Source of the DNA: Clostridia bacterium | GTDB taxonomy: Bacteria; Bacillota; Clostridia; Oscillospirales; CAG-272 | Reading direction: 5' to 3' | DNA length: 64,000 nucleotides | Assembly: GCA_017612655.1 (NCBI GenBank) | Contig: JAGAFM010000047.1 | Span: 1-64,000, forward strand | Part shown: in pieces, positions 1 through 8,132 of the stretch | How the letters are laid out: every line of letters starts with the position of its first letter | Position numbering within the stretch: the stretch's first letter is position 1 | Translations under genes and position numbers: made by a program | Notes under the pieces: model-generated | The model's input: only the letters and a program-made list of their open reading frames with translations | Databases searched by the model: none | Told to the model about the DNA's origin: nothing

Positions 1-1
1 C

Positions 2-172
2 GGGACCGTGAAGTTCATGTTCCAGCCTGCCGAGGAGTATTTCCCCAGCGGCGCGCTGCGCCTGCTGAACACGGGGTTTCTTGACGACTGCGACGCGTTC
101 CTGGGCTTCCATGTCCAGTCGCAGATCCCTGTAGGGAAATACGCCATTTCCGAGGTTTTTTATGCCCATTAA
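2..172 (+). pseudogene. M20-family amidohydrolase/peptidase, internal fragment, truncated at its 3' end
   Basis: Reading frame 2 is open from the window edge to a TAA at 170-172 and gives about 56 residues. It carries the M20 metal-site signature FQPAEE followed by a segment resembling the usual D-A-x-x-G-x-H region (DAFLGFHVQSQIPVG). M20 amidohydrolases (hippurate hydrolase / N-acyl-amino-acid hydrolase type) are usually about 390 residues, with roughly 250 following this point. Here the frame stops soon after that region, so the dimerisation domain and the second half of the catalytic domain are missing. The segment is visibly GC-richer than the window average and joins AT-rich DNA near position 155-175. 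The 5' part lies outside the window. It is either a gene broken by recombination or a misassembly. Confidence 0.6.
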
Positions 173-375
173 TCTTTGGTGGCATTTAGTGGCTAAGCTG
201 TTTTGGTTTCAAGCGATTCTAAAGCATGTCTGCAGAGGTCAGCAGGAAATCAGCTTTGAAGAATTAATTGATGATATGATCGCGAATGCATGGTACATGG
301 TCACAGAATATCATTTGAATCTTTGCCCTAGAGATACCTTGGAAAAAGCGGTCAATTATATTTCCTCTATCAGAA
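162..375 (+). pseudogene. Remnant resembling the N-terminal domain of an HNH endonuclease family protein
   Basis: The AT-rich stretch after the M20 fragment has an open frame whose first 70 or so residues contain FWFQAIL, then ISFEELIDDMIANAWYMV, then YHLNL and DTLEKAVNYI. From memory of the family, this resembles the N-terminal helical domain found ahead of an HNH nuclease in many Firmicute proteins. Nothing after about position 375 continues it: the frame runs on to 587 over sequence with no recognisable protein character, and no HNH catalytic motif follows. The 5' end is fused to the M20 frame region, so the piece is truncated at both ends. Positions 375-570 hold nothing else I can identify. 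Confidence 0.4.
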
Positions 376-570
376 TGGAAAAGAGATTTCCAGATTCCCA
401 ATTTCCCGGGCTTTATCAGTACCAGCAGATCCAAGGTCGACCTTTCGGGGGCGTTGTGGGGCTGCGGAAGGGAGGCCGTCCGATTCGTCGCGGAGTTTTT
501 GCCTCTGAAACTCTTCCAACCGGTGCCGTAAAGCTTTCCGCGAATTGTTTAAGACAGCAGAGGTTTTTGT

Positions 571-1257
571 ATGGTCATTCAGGATGAACTGTTCAGGCTT
601 CAGGATCCGAAGTACCGTTCTTTTCAGTGTAAACTGATTCCAACCGCAGATCCTGAGACAATCATCGGAGTTCGCACCCCGGAACTCAGAAAACTGGCAA
701 AACAGCTCAAGGGAACAGCCGTCGCAGATTGTTTTTTGCATTCGCTTCCTCACGTGTTTTTTGACGAGAACCAGCTGCATGCCTTCCTTCTCTCGTACAT
801 GAGGGACTATACATCCTGTCTGGAAGCTGTACAGATTTTTCTTCCGTTTGTCGACAACTGGGCCACCTGTGATCAGCTTTCTCCAGGTGTCTTCCGAAAG
901 AACCGGGAAACGCTCCTCGCACCGGTCAGGAAATGGATCGACAGCGGAAAAACCTATCCGGTCCGGTTCGGGATCGGAATGCTGATGCAGCATTATCTGG
1001 ATGATCGATTCGACCCCTCATTTCCTGAAATCGTTGCATCCGTTCATTCGGAGGAGTATTATGTCCGAATGATGATTGCCTGGTATTTTGCGACAGCCCT
1101 TGCCAAACAGTATACGGCCATCGTTCCGTTCCTGGAGAAGTTCCGGCTCGACCCCTGGGTTCACAACAAGGCGATTCAGAAGGCAACCGAAAGCTACCGT
1201 ATCAGTTCCGAACAGAAGGATTATCTGCGAACCCTCAAACGAAAAGGAACGCGGTAG
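571..1257 (+). CDS. DNA alkylation repair protein, AlkD-like HEAT-repeat glycosylase
   Basis: The 228-residue protein matches the AlkD family of 3-methyladenine/7-methylguanine DNA glycosylases, which are built only of HEAT-like helical repeats and release bulky or cationic alkyl bases. The family motif GVRTPELRKLAK lies at residues 33-44. A Trp-x3-Asp pair (W97, D101 in NWATCD) has the spacing of the catalytic Trp/Asp of characterised AlkD. Length is normal for the family. An AGAGG element sits about 7 bases before the ATG at 571. The gene stands alone, followed by a hairpin terminator shared with the opposing tRNA-Val. The exact substrate cannot be told from sequence. Confidence 0.85.
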   Translation: MVIQDELFRLQDPKYRSFQCKLIPTADPETIIGVRTPELRKLAKQLKGTAVADCFLHSLPHVFFDENQLHAFLLSYMRDYTSCLEAVQIFLPFVDNWATCDQLSPGVFRKNRETLLAPVRKWIDSGKTYPVRFGIGMLMQHYLDDRFDPSFPEIVASVHSEEYYVRMMIAWYFATALAKQYTAIVPFLEKFRLDPWVHNKAIQKATESYRISSEQKDYLRTLKRKGTR

Positions 1258-1269
1258 GCGTTCCGAAAA

Positions 1270-1314
1270 AAAGAGTCCGAACCTCATCCGTTATAAGTGG
1301 GGGTTCGGACTTTT
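1270..1314. terminator. Bidirectional hairpin terminator between alkD-like gene and tRNA-Val
   Basis: GAGTCCGAACC pairs with GGTTCGGACTT across a loop of about 18 bases, flanked by A- and T-rich runs on both sides. It would stop plus-strand transcripts of the alkylation repair gene and minus-strand transcripts of tRNA-Val. Confidence 0.6.
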
Positions 1315-1390
1315 GGTGCAGGCAAAGAGACTCGAACTCTGGACCTTCCGCACGTCAAGCGGATGCTCTAACCAACTGAGCTATGCCTGC
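1314..1390 (-). tRNA. tRNA-Val (anticodon GAC), CCA encoded
   Basis: On the minus strand a full cloverleaf can be drawn. The acceptor stem is GCAGGCA/TGCCTGC, the D arm is AGCTCAGTTGGTTAGAGC, the anticodon stem TCCGC/GCGGA encloses loop TTGACGT, and the T arm contains TTCGAGT. Anticodon GAC reads GUC/GUU valine codons. The discriminator A is followed by an encoded CCA. The outermost T-stem pair is a C-T mismatch. Confidence 0.95.
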
Positions 1391-1565
1391 ACAGCGCGGC
1401 TATTATATCATGAACAGGATATGGTGTCAAGCATTTTTTGGAAAACACTTGAAAAAGGAGAAACGGATTTCCGGGCAAATCCGGATTCATCGGTTTTTTG
1501 ATTTCAAACCGTCCCGTCCCGCAGAGCAATTTGTCCCTCCCGTCCTGTCCTCTCTGTAAAGCAAG

Positions 1566-1598
1566 GAGGGTCTCATGTTATACGAGGCCCTCATTTTT
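1566..1598 (+). terminator. Hairpin with T-tract, parent gene unclear
   Basis: GAGGGTCTC pairs with GAGGCCCTC (one G-T wobble) around a 9-base loop and is followed by TTTTT on the plus strand. Plus-strand genes upstream already have a terminator, so this may instead help end minus-strand transcripts of the DUF308 gene that stops at 1626. Apart from this element I see nothing in 1391-1625. Confidence 0.4.
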
Positions 1599-1625
1599 AT
1601 GTTTCTTGATGGGCTGAACCATCTG

Positions 1626-2261
1626 TCAGCCTGATAATTCAGATGTTTCCCCTTCGCTTCCGTCTTCTTCCGTAATGTCACGGAATTCCCCCTCGATTCC
1701 CTTGTGGATCTGCATTTTTCGCTGCAGGGAATCTTTCTCTGCCCGATCATAGGCCGACAGAAGCCACAAATCTCCGACCCCGTCCACCAGAACCATGATA
1801 CCGATCAGTCGCAGGGAAAAACGAACCACGGAATACCCGTGAACCAGAAGAAACACTCCTCCGGTAATAAAAGCGAGGCCAAACAGAAACGCTGGAATCC
1901 AGGCGCCCGACCCGGTTTTTTTCAAATGAAACCCGGAAAACACTCTTCCGACTCCCGAGGCGAGAAACAACGTTCCGGCCGCAATCGGGAACAGCACCAC
2001 AACATCGCCGGGACCAACCGTGATATACATTCCAAAAAGAAGCGCAAACACTCCGACAAAGAGGCAGATCCCCCGGTTGTTCCGGTCTCTGTGCATTCCC
2101 TCCGTAATTCTGAGGATTCCGAATCCGGCACAGAAAAAGCCGACCAAAACGGAAAGAAAGCGCAAAACGAAATCAGGGAAGAAGAGGAGGAGCAAGCCGA
2201 TTGCAACGCTGCAAGCCGCCCAGATCAGAGAAGAGGTCCTTGCGGTTTTCTGACTAGACAT
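1626..2261 (-). CDS. DUF308 (HdeD-like) membrane protein
   Basis: The 211-residue protein has about six hydrophobic helices in three pairs within residues 10-165, for example LIWAACSVAIGLLLLFF near the start, and a charged, probably cytoplasmic C-terminal tail of about 40 residues. Repeated two-helix units with GxF/GxxL turns are typical of the DUF308/HdeD family, whose molecular role is poorly known. It is the last gene of a three-gene minus-strand cluster, with only 6 bases separating it from the glycosyltransferase stop. This placement suggests a membrane or envelope role, but no substrate can be inferred. Confidence 0.7.
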   Translation of the reverse strand: MSSQKTARTSSLIWAACSVAIGLLLLFFPDFVLRFLSVLVGFFCAGFGILRITEGMHRDRNNRGICLFVGVFALLFGMYITVGPGDVVVLFPIAAGTLFLASGVGRVFSGFHLKKTGSGAWIPAFLFGLAFITGGVFLLVHGYSVVRFSLRLIGIMVLVDGVGDLWLLSAYDRAEKDSLQRKMQIHKGIEGEFRDITEEDGSEGETSELSG

Positions 2262-2267
2262 GATAAG

Positions 2268-3026
2268 TCACTCTTTTTCTTTCGCGGTTTCCTTGTTGAT
2301 GGTTTTTTTGATCCTGTAGATATCTTTCAGCATCCGGACACTGTCCCGAATCAGATGAATCTTTGACTCACGGTGGTTGATAACGCAGACAGGGAGTTCC
2401 TCAATGCGAAGCCCTTTTTTCTCGGCTCGAAGCAGGACCTCAAAATCAAAGGCGAACCCGTCCGTCTGACAGCAGGCAAAAACCGGTCTTCCCATTTCCC
2501 CGCGCAGCAACTTAAACCCGCACTGAGAATCGCTGTGCGAAAAGCCGGCAGCCACGGAGAGAAAGCGCAAGTACATCTTGGAGGCGATCTTGCGGATACC
2601 GGTATAGCCGGCATATCCGTCCGGATGGATGGCACGGGAGCCAATTACAAAATCCGCCCCGGTCTCCTCCGCTTTTTTCACCGCATCCCTGATAAACTCC
2701 GTCCCGTAGGCAAGGTCGCTGTCGGTGTAGAGGACGAGATCCCCGCGAGAGGCCACAACTCCGGTCCGGACAGCGCATCCCTTCCCCCGGTTTTGATCAT
2801 AACCCAAGGCCCGAATCCGGCCAGGCTCTCCCCTTTCCGCTTCGGAAAGGATCTCTTTCGTTCCGTCTGTAGATCCGTCATTGACCAGCAGTAATTCGTA
2901 ATCACCAATCACGCCGGACTCCTTCAACTCCTCCAGAGAAGCGGTCAGCGTTTTGATGGTGGAAGGGAGTATTTTCTCCTCGTTGTATGCCGGAACGACC
3001 ACTGAAAGCAACTGTGTTTGTGTCAT
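2268..3026 (-). CDS. Family 2 glycosyltransferase, dolichyl/polyprenyl-phosphate sugar synthase type
   Basis: This GT-A fold enzyme has about 252 residues from the ATG at 3026, which follows GAGGGGAGAT. A TTG four codons upstream at 3038 is a less likely start. The N-terminal VVVPAYNEE, the VNDGSTDGT motif near residue 50 and the DSD metal motif in YTDSDLAYG near residue 100 are characteristic of GT2 enzymes of the DPM1/ALG5 group, which move a sugar from a nucleotide donor to a polyprenyl phosphate on the cytoplasmic face. No C-terminal membrane helices are visible, unlike some bacterial homologues. It sits between a sortase and a DUF308 membrane protein, fitting an envelope glycan role. Donor and acceptor are unknown. 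Confidence 0.8.
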   Translation of the reverse strand: MTQTQLLSVVVPAYNEEKILPSTIKTLTASLEELKESGVIGDYELLLVNDGSTDGTKEILSEAERGEPGRIRALGYDQNRGKGCAVRTGVVASRGDLVLYTDSDLAYGTEFIRDAVKKAEETGADFVIGSRAIHPDGYAGYTGIRKIASKMYLRFLSVAAGFSHSDSQCGFKLLRGEMGRPVFACCQTDGFAFDFEVLLRAEKKGLRIEELPVCVINHRESKIHLIRDSVRMLKDIYRIKKTINKETAKEKE

Positions 3027-3039
3027 ATCTCCCCTCAAC

Positions 3040-4098
3040 TCACCTTGTTATGACATCCGACAGATACGCGTGAACGACAAATCGTCCGTCATTCACATTC
3101 GTGCAAGTGGAAAGCGTCAGAATCCTGGACGTCTCCGTGATCTCCACATCTGTCCGGATTCCGGAACGCCTCCGTATATAGGCAATCCAGTCCAGGAATT
3201 CTTCGTTGCTGTAGTTAAAATCCAGTTTCCAGGGGTGATTCTCTCCGGCAACGTACCACCCGTCCGCCTCGTAAGCGGCAAACACTTCATAAATGTAAAG
3301 CGCTTCCGGAGTATATACTTCTATCGTGTGGTTGTCCTTTAAGTAGGAAGAATAGCGGAAATACAGCAGATTGGCGAACATGGGGGAACCGACCATCATA
3401 TTGTGTCCGTAGATAATCGCATGACGGTTTGTCCCGATCTGCGCGTTGTTGACGCAATCCAGGAAGATCGCGCCGGAGGGATTGTATGTCCCGTCATAGG
3501 AATGATTCAGGTAGTAGTCGTTGTCACTCGTCTGGACAATCGGATAATTGATCTCGGTGCTTCCCTCCATGCGGATCCACCCGACAATTTCGGGATAACT
3601 TCTCCGCAGAATGGAAAGCTGTCTCTTCATATTCTGAAACAGTTCGTTTGTTTCCGAGGCTGTCCCCTGCGGATTGTTGTCTTCCGTTTTCCTCTCCGTA
3701 TTGACCTGTGCGAGGAGAGGGGTGAGCGGTGATTGAAGCGCATAGGGAATCACGGATTCCGAATTCCGATCCGTTGAGAAAACGGAATCCACCAGACTGG
3801 AATAAATATCCTCCGCCTGCTGATACGCGTACATCCGGTATCCGATATGGACACCCGCCACAATGAAAGCAACGGCTGCTCCGACTAGAATCAGCTTCTG
3901 GAGCACCTGAAACACGATATCCCCAAAGGAACGCTTCGGTTTTTCCGGTTCTTCCCCGAGATCGTCCTGCGTCACTCTCTCCAGCGAATCCACGAACACA
4001 TTCTGATAGGGATTATTCTCGTTTTCTCTCAGGAAAGAATAATGGTTCTCCGTGTCGTTGCCGTCAGCCCTGGCATTTTTCCTTGAAAATCCAGCCAT
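3040..4098 (-). CDS. Class B-type sortase
   Basis: The protein has about 352 residues from ATG 4098 (RBS AGAAAGGGATAG); the frame also opens at a TTG at 4140. An N-terminal cytoplasmic region of about 60 residues is followed by one membrane helix (LILVGAAVAFIVAGVHIGY) and an extracellular sortase domain. The catalytic triad is visible as His232 in YGHNM, Cys332 in TLSTC and Arg339 in DGRFVVHAYL. Sortases cleave a C-terminal sorting signal and join the protein to peptidoglycan or to a pilin. The extended helix-containing region between His and Cys fits class B. No protein with a recognisable sorting signal is encoded in the window, so its substrate lies elsewhere. It is first in the cluster with the GT2 and DUF308 genes. 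Confidence 0.85.
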   Translation of the reverse strand: MAGFSRKNARADGNDTENHYSFLRENENNPYQNVFVDSLERVTQDDLGEEPEKPKRSFGDIVFQVLQKLILVGAAVAFIVAGVHIGYRMYAYQQAEDIYSSLVDSVFSTDRNSESVIPYALQSPLTPLLAQVNTERKTEDNNPQGTASETNELFQNMKRQLSILRRSYPEIVGWIRMEGSTEINYPIVQTSDNDYYLNHSYDGTYNPSGAIFLDCVNNAQIGTNRHAIIYGHNMMVGSPMFANLLYFRYSSYLKDNHTIEVYTPEALYIYEVFAAYEADGWYVAGENHPWKLDFNYSNEEFLDWIAYIRRRSGIRTDVEITETSRILTLSTCTNVNDGRFVVHAYLSDVITR

Positions 4099-4173
4099 TC
4101 TATCCCTTTCTCCGCGCGCCCGGTCATCTTCCGGAAACAACGGTTGTCAGATCTGTCTACCGAATCAAGGTTA

Positions 4174-4182
4174 AGTATAGCA
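4174..4182 (-). promoter_or_regulatory. Extended -10 promoter candidate for the sortase cluster
   Basis: The minus strand reads TGCTATACT, an extended -10 box, about 75 bases before the sortase ATG. A TTGACA lies upstream but only 12 bases away, too close to serve as -35, so this would rely on the TG extension. Confidence 0.4.
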
Positions 4183-4367
4183 CACTTCTTTTGTCAAATC
4201 TTAGAAATTCTGTGAACTTTTCTCTTTTTCGGCAGATTATCCCTCCGCCCCGATCCGAGAATACCGTCTAAACTCAAAAAATCGGATGGAATCCCCTTCC
4301 TTTCTAGGCGATTCTGTGATAAAATGACAGAGAAGGAAATGCCATCCAAAGGAGTGTTTTTATTATC

Positions 4368-4919
4368 ATGGAAACCAGTCTTCTCCAAACCATCACGGAG
4401 GACAGCTGTCGAGCTGTAACCGAATTGCTGGAATCATCCGGTTTAAAGGAGGGCGAGCTGTTCGTGGTCGGCTGCTCCTCCAGCGAAATAGCAGGAGGAA
4501 CCATCGGTCACAACTCCTCCATGGAATGTGCGGAAGCTGTCTTCAAAGGCATCTCGCCGGTCCTGTCGGAACGCGGAATCTTTCTCTGCGCTCAATGCTG
4601 CGAACACCTGAACCGGGCAATCATCCTGGAACGGGAGGCTGCCATGCGGTATGGATACGAACCCGTTTGCGTCATCCCCCAACCGAAGGCCGGAGGCTCC
4701 TTTGCCACCGTTACCTGGAACAGCATGAGGGATCCCGTCGCAGTGGAAGCCATACGCGCGCACGCGGGAATCGATATCGGAGGAACACTGATCGGGATGC
4801 ATCTTCGGTCCGTCGCCGTTCCGGTTCGTCTCTCCGTCAAAAAAATCGGCGAGGCCGGAATTCTCTGCGCGCGCACCCGTCCAAAATATATCGGAGGAAT
4901 CCGAGCCAGATACGAGTAA
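4368..4919 (+). CDS. ywlG: YwlG-family protein (UPF0340, TIGR01440)
   Basis: The 183-residue protein matches the conserved Firmicute YwlG family over its full length. Recognisable blocks are GCSSSEIAGGTIG near residue 38, the Cys-containing segment CAQCCEHLNRA near residue 80, a long conserved stretch around VCVIPQPKAGGSFA, and the ending RTRPKYIGGIRARYE. The function is unknown; in Bacillus the gene lies close to glyA and upp. An AAAGGAG box precedes the ATG by about 12 bases. The next gene starts 65 bases downstream, so cotranscription is possible. Confidence 0.85.
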   Translation: METSLLQTITEDSCRAVTELLESSGLKEGELFVVGCSSSEIAGGTIGHNSSMECAEAVFKGISPVLSERGIFLCAQCCEHLNRAIILEREAAMRYGYEPVCVIPQPKAGGSFATVTWNSMRDPVAVEAIRAHAGIDIGGTLIGMHLRSVAVPVRLSVKKIGEAGILCARTRPKYIGGIRARYE

Positions 4920-4984
4920 CCGTTCCGCCGCAAACCGTGTTCGCTGCCGCAAAAGCGTCCCCGGAAAGGAGAGTCTGATCATCC

Positions 4985-7054
4985 ATGATGCCCCCTCCCC
5001 ATTTTTCCGAAAAATGGAAAGAACCTGTTCCCAAAAAGCTCCGGGATTTTCCTGCTTATCTGAACAGACTGCTCAGGGGAACCGCCCACAGAATCCGGTA
5101 TGTCTTTGCAATCGTCTGGGACACCGCCCACTGGATTCTGTTTTACATGCTCTTTTTCACTCTCTACCGGGGTGTTATGCCGGTCGTCTCTTCACTGATT
5201 ACCGCACAACTACTGAATGCTCTGGCTACCGCAATTATCAATCGGGAAATCACCAGTGAATTCTACTTTTTCCTGATTCTGCAGTTCTCCTATCTGTTTG
5301 TCAACAGCATCGCGAACAGCGTGGACAACATCCTCACAAGAATATCCGGAGAGCGGGTCAGCAACAACATCCGGCTTCGGATTATGAACAAAGCCAGAGA
5401 GGTCGATCTGGCCTCTTTCGACAGGCCCGAGTTTTACGAGCGTCTGGAGAATGCAAACAGAGAAGCCGGCATGCGTCCTCTCCAGATTCTGAACAACATG
5501 TTCGGATTTTTGTCCACCATTATTTCCATTGTGACTTTCGTCGTGGCGCTTGCCGCCATTCTCCCCATTGCGCCCCCGATTATCATTCTGATCTCTATTC
5601 CCGGCGCAGTAATCAACTTCATTTTCCGCAGGAAGAATTTCAATTACATGAGACACCGCTCGGTGGACCGTCAGAAGATGAATTACTACAGCGGACTGAT
5701 GGTTAACAAGGATCTGGTCAAAGAAATTCACCTGTTCGGAATGTCCGACCTTATCATTGCCACATTCCGCGATGTTTTTGAACGGTACTTCGGCGGTCTC
5801 AAAAGGCTGATTCTGGCAGAGGGAGGCTGGAATGTCGGATTGACGCTGATAACCACCGCGGTGAACTGCGTTCTGTATATTCTGATCGGTCAGAGGATCG
5901 TCAGCGGAAACGGACAGATCGGTGACTTCACCTTCTATACGGGAGCCCTGAACTCTATCGCCTCCGGTGTAGGCTCGCTGATTGCGACTTCCGCCACTAT
6001 CTATGAAGGCACGCTTTTCATCGACAACCTGATTTCTTTCATGAACGAAAGGACCCAGATCGTCCCCCTGCTGGAATCCTGCGGCAGACATCTTGCCGCT
6101 CCTCTCCACGTGAAAAGGCACTGCGCCCACACAATCGTCATGGAACACGTCTGTTTCCGTTATCCCGGTAAAGATTACGACATTCTTCACGATATCAACC
6201 TGACACTGAATGCGGGGGACACCTGTGTCCTTGTCGGGTTGAACGGAGCCGGGAAAACCACGTTAATCAAGCTTTTGACACGCCTTTACGATCCGACGGA
6301 GGGGACGATTTATCTGGACGGTGAAGATCTCCGTTCCTATGACGTCAGCGAATTATACGCAATGTTCGGCATCATCTTTCAGGATTTCGGGAAATACGCC
6401 TTTTCCGTCTCCGACAACATTGCTTTTGGCGACGTCTCCCGCATTCCGGACGAAACAGAAATTCGAAAAGCGGCCGAGATGGCGGATGCAGACACCTTTA
6501 TCCGCAAGCTCCCGAATTCATACAATACGCTTCTGATGCGGTATTTTTCCGAGGAGGGAACGGAGCTTTCCATCGGACAGTGGCAAAAGCTCTCCATCGC
6601 CCGGGCTTTCTACTCGGACTCCGATATCCTGATCCTCGACGAGCCGACAGCCTCTCTGGACGCCATAGCGGAGCAGGAAATCTTCCGCCAGTTTGACGAA
6701 CTCCGAAAAGACAAGACGACGATTTTTGTCTCCCATCGTCTTTCCTCGGCCACCCTGGCCAACAAAATTGTCGTGCTTGAGAACGGCCGTCTGATTGAAG
6801 AAGGAAATCACACTGAACTGATGAAGGCCAAAGGGAGATACTACGAGTTATTCTCCATCCAGGCCGAGCGGTACATTGCCACCGCGGAGGAAGGCTTGAT
6901 CGACACGGAGGATCTCCGTCAGGGTGCAGGGGTCACGCCGGTGGAAGAGGCCTTCCCGTCTCCCGATGCGCTCTTCGAAGTCCCTTCCAAGGAAGAGCCG
7001 CGCCCCAGACGGAACGCAGGACCAATCTCTGACCCGAGGAGTAATCGACCATGA
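4985..7054 (+). CDS. ABC transporter, fused membrane and ATPase domains (type I exporter fold)
   Basis: The 689-residue half-transporter has a six-helix membrane domain over about residues 30-335 and an ATPase domain over about 385-620. Motifs are the Walker A GLNGAGKTT near 418, a Q-loop in IIFQDFG, the signature LSIGQWQK near 528, Walker B ILILDEPT near 548 and the H-loop VSHRLSS. The signature is LSIGQ rather than LSGGQ, a common substitution. Such exporters act as dimers; no second half-transporter is present, so a homodimer is likely. About 70 polar residues extend beyond the ATPase domain. The stop overlaps the next start (ATGA), indicating translational coupling. The substrate cannot be inferred. 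Confidence 0.9.
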   Translation: MMPPPHFSEKWKEPVPKKLRDFPAYLNRLLRGTAHRIRYVFAIVWDTAHWILFYMLFFTLYRGVMPVVSSLITAQLLNALATAIINREITSEFYFFLILQFSYLFVNSIANSVDNILTRISGERVSNNIRLRIMNKAREVDLASFDRPEFYERLENANREAGMRPLQILNNMFGFLSTIISIVTFVVALAAILPIAPPIIILISIPGAVINFIFRRKNFNYMRHRSVDRQKMNYYSGLMVNKDLVKEIHLFGMSDLIIATFRDVFERYFGGLKRLILAEGGWNVGLTLITTAVNCVLYILIGQRIVSGNGQIGDFTFYTGALNSIASGVGSLIATSATIYEGTLFIDNLISFMNERTQIVPLLESCGRHLAAPLHVKRHCAHTIVMEHVCFRYPGKDYDILHDINLTLNAGDTCVLVGLNGAGKTTLIKLLTRLYDPTEGTIYLDGEDLRSYDVSELYAMFGIIFQDFGKYAFSVSDNIAFGDVSRIPDETEIRKAAEMADADTFIRKLPNSYNTLLMRYFSEEGTELSIGQWQKLSIARAFYSDSDILILDEPTASLDAIAEQEIFRQFDELRKDKTTIFVSHRLSSATLANKIVVLENGRLIEEGNHTELMKAKGRYYELFSIQAERYIATAEEGLIDTEDLRQGAGVTPVEEAFPSPDALFEVPSKEEPRPRRNAGPISDPRSNRP

Positions 7055-7746
7055 ACCGAAATCCGGACCTTTCCCTGTTTCTTTCCTCGCTTTCCGGGGA
7101 ACCCGTTGCCCGACCTTCCCTTTTCGAGCCGTTTGTCGTCCAGAAGCTCACAGAGCAACTCATCTGGAGAAGAGGTTCCCATCTTTGGAACACGCCGGAA
7201 TCATACACCGATACGATGATATCCCTCAGAGAAAGGACTCTCTCGGATGTGGTTTTTCTGGATTCCCGGCCCTATGATCTTACCGAAACAAGGGCCGTCC
7301 TGACCCGGGCAGAGAAAAGACTTCATCCTCTTTCCGGGCTGATTGTCCTTTGTGACAATCCGTCCGCACAGGCGCTTTCGGAATCCTGTTCCTCTGTCTG
7401 TGCTATCGGAGGATACGGCCCTTTTCTCCGCCCCGGAAACAAGCCTCTGATCCGCATGGACGGAACTCCGGAAGCCGCGATTGAGGAAGGCGCTTCCGGT
7501 TTCTACGCTCCGCGGGGAGGAATCGAACTCTGGAGGAAGTATCACGGAAAAATTGCGATCTGCGGGGGACTGGGTTCTTCCGAATGTGAGAACAACTCCC
7601 CTGTCGGAATCCATGCGCAGATCGAATCCATTGCGGGAGAAACGAACAACGCCGGTTTCCTTCCCGGTTCCGGAGGCTGCATTTCGGAACACCACTATTT
7701 GCAGCTGATCTCTTTACTGGAAGGAGTCATTCGCCTGCGCGCCTGA
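7051..7746 (+). CDS. Short uroporphyrinogen decarboxylase (URO-D)-like protein
   Basis: The 231-residue protein begins with a segment resembling the substrate-entry strand of URO-D/methyltransferase proteins (RPSLFEPFVVQKLTEQLIW). It ends with KIAICGGLGS followed by GFLPGSGGCI, which match the C-terminal barrel strands of that superfamily. Full-length URO-D proteins are about 340 residues, so the middle of the barrel is condensed or lost. Relatives act in haem synthesis or in corrinoid-dependent methyl transfer, but no haem or corrinoid gene is nearby and activity should not be assumed. It overlaps the ABC gene by 4 bases, and 14 bases separate it from the next gene. Confidence 0.5.
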   Translation: MNRNPDLSLFLSSLSGEPVARPSLFEPFVVQKLTEQLIWRRGSHLWNTPESYTDTMISLRERTLSDVVFLDSRPYDLTETRAVLTRAEKRLHPLSGLIVLCDNPSAQALSESCSSVCAIGGYGPFLRPGNKPLIRMDGTPEAAIEEGASGFYAPRGGIELWRKYHGKIAICGGLGSSECENNSPVGIHAQIESIAGETNNAGFLPGSGGCISEHHYLQLISLLEGVIRLRA

Positions 7747-7760
7747 GGAGTGGAACTGCT

Positions 7761-8132
7761 ATGATATCAATTCAGATTTTCGGAACCGCAAAGTGTCAGG
7801 AGACCCGTAAAGCACAGCGGTTTTTCAAAGAACGCGGGATCCCTTTTCAGATGATTGACCTCCGGGAGAGAGGCTATTCAAGAGGAGAACTCAACTCCGT
7901 TCTCGCTTCGGTCGGCGGGATGGACGTTCTTCTGGACCAAAACGGCAAATCCTACTGCGACGTCCGCTATCTTCTTCCGGAAGCTGTTTTTGAAAAAGTT
8001 CTGGAGAATCCTCTCTACCTGCGGACACCGGTCGTCCGCAGCCGCGGCAGGGCGACAGTCGGGTACGATCCCGAAACGTGGAAACAATGGATTCAATCGG
8101 AACAATCCGGAGCCGGACAGAAAGGATCTTGA
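7761..8132 (+). CDS. ArsC/Spx-family thioredoxin-fold protein
   Basis: The 123-residue protein shows the family start IQIFGTAKCQETRKAQRFF and the ArsC-like segment TPVVRSRGRATVGYDPETWK. There is a single Cys in the CxxT/R position (C at about residue 11), so it lacks the CXXC pair of Spx and more closely resembles the YffB/ArsC-like branch, which uses one Cys with glutathione or glutaredoxin. No ars operon genes are present, so arsenate reduction is not supported by context. GAGGAGTGG precedes the ATG. The 3' end overlaps or abuts the MATE gene start. Confidence 0.75.
   Translation: MISIQIFGTAKCQETRKAQRFFKERGIPFQMIDLRERGYSRGELNSVLASVGGMDVLLDQNGKSYCDVRYLLPEAVFEKVLENPLYLRTPVVRSRGRATVGYDPETWKQWIQSEQSGAGQKGS

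Noticed and set aside
4172..4196. TTGACA close to TATACT as a standard promoter for the sortase gene
   Set aside because: The spacer is only 12 bases, too short for sigma-A; only the extended -10 was kept as a candidate.
7761..8132. Arsenate reductase of an ars operon
   Set aside because: Only one Cys is kept and there are no arsR, arsB or acr3 genes nearby, so a resistance role is not supported.
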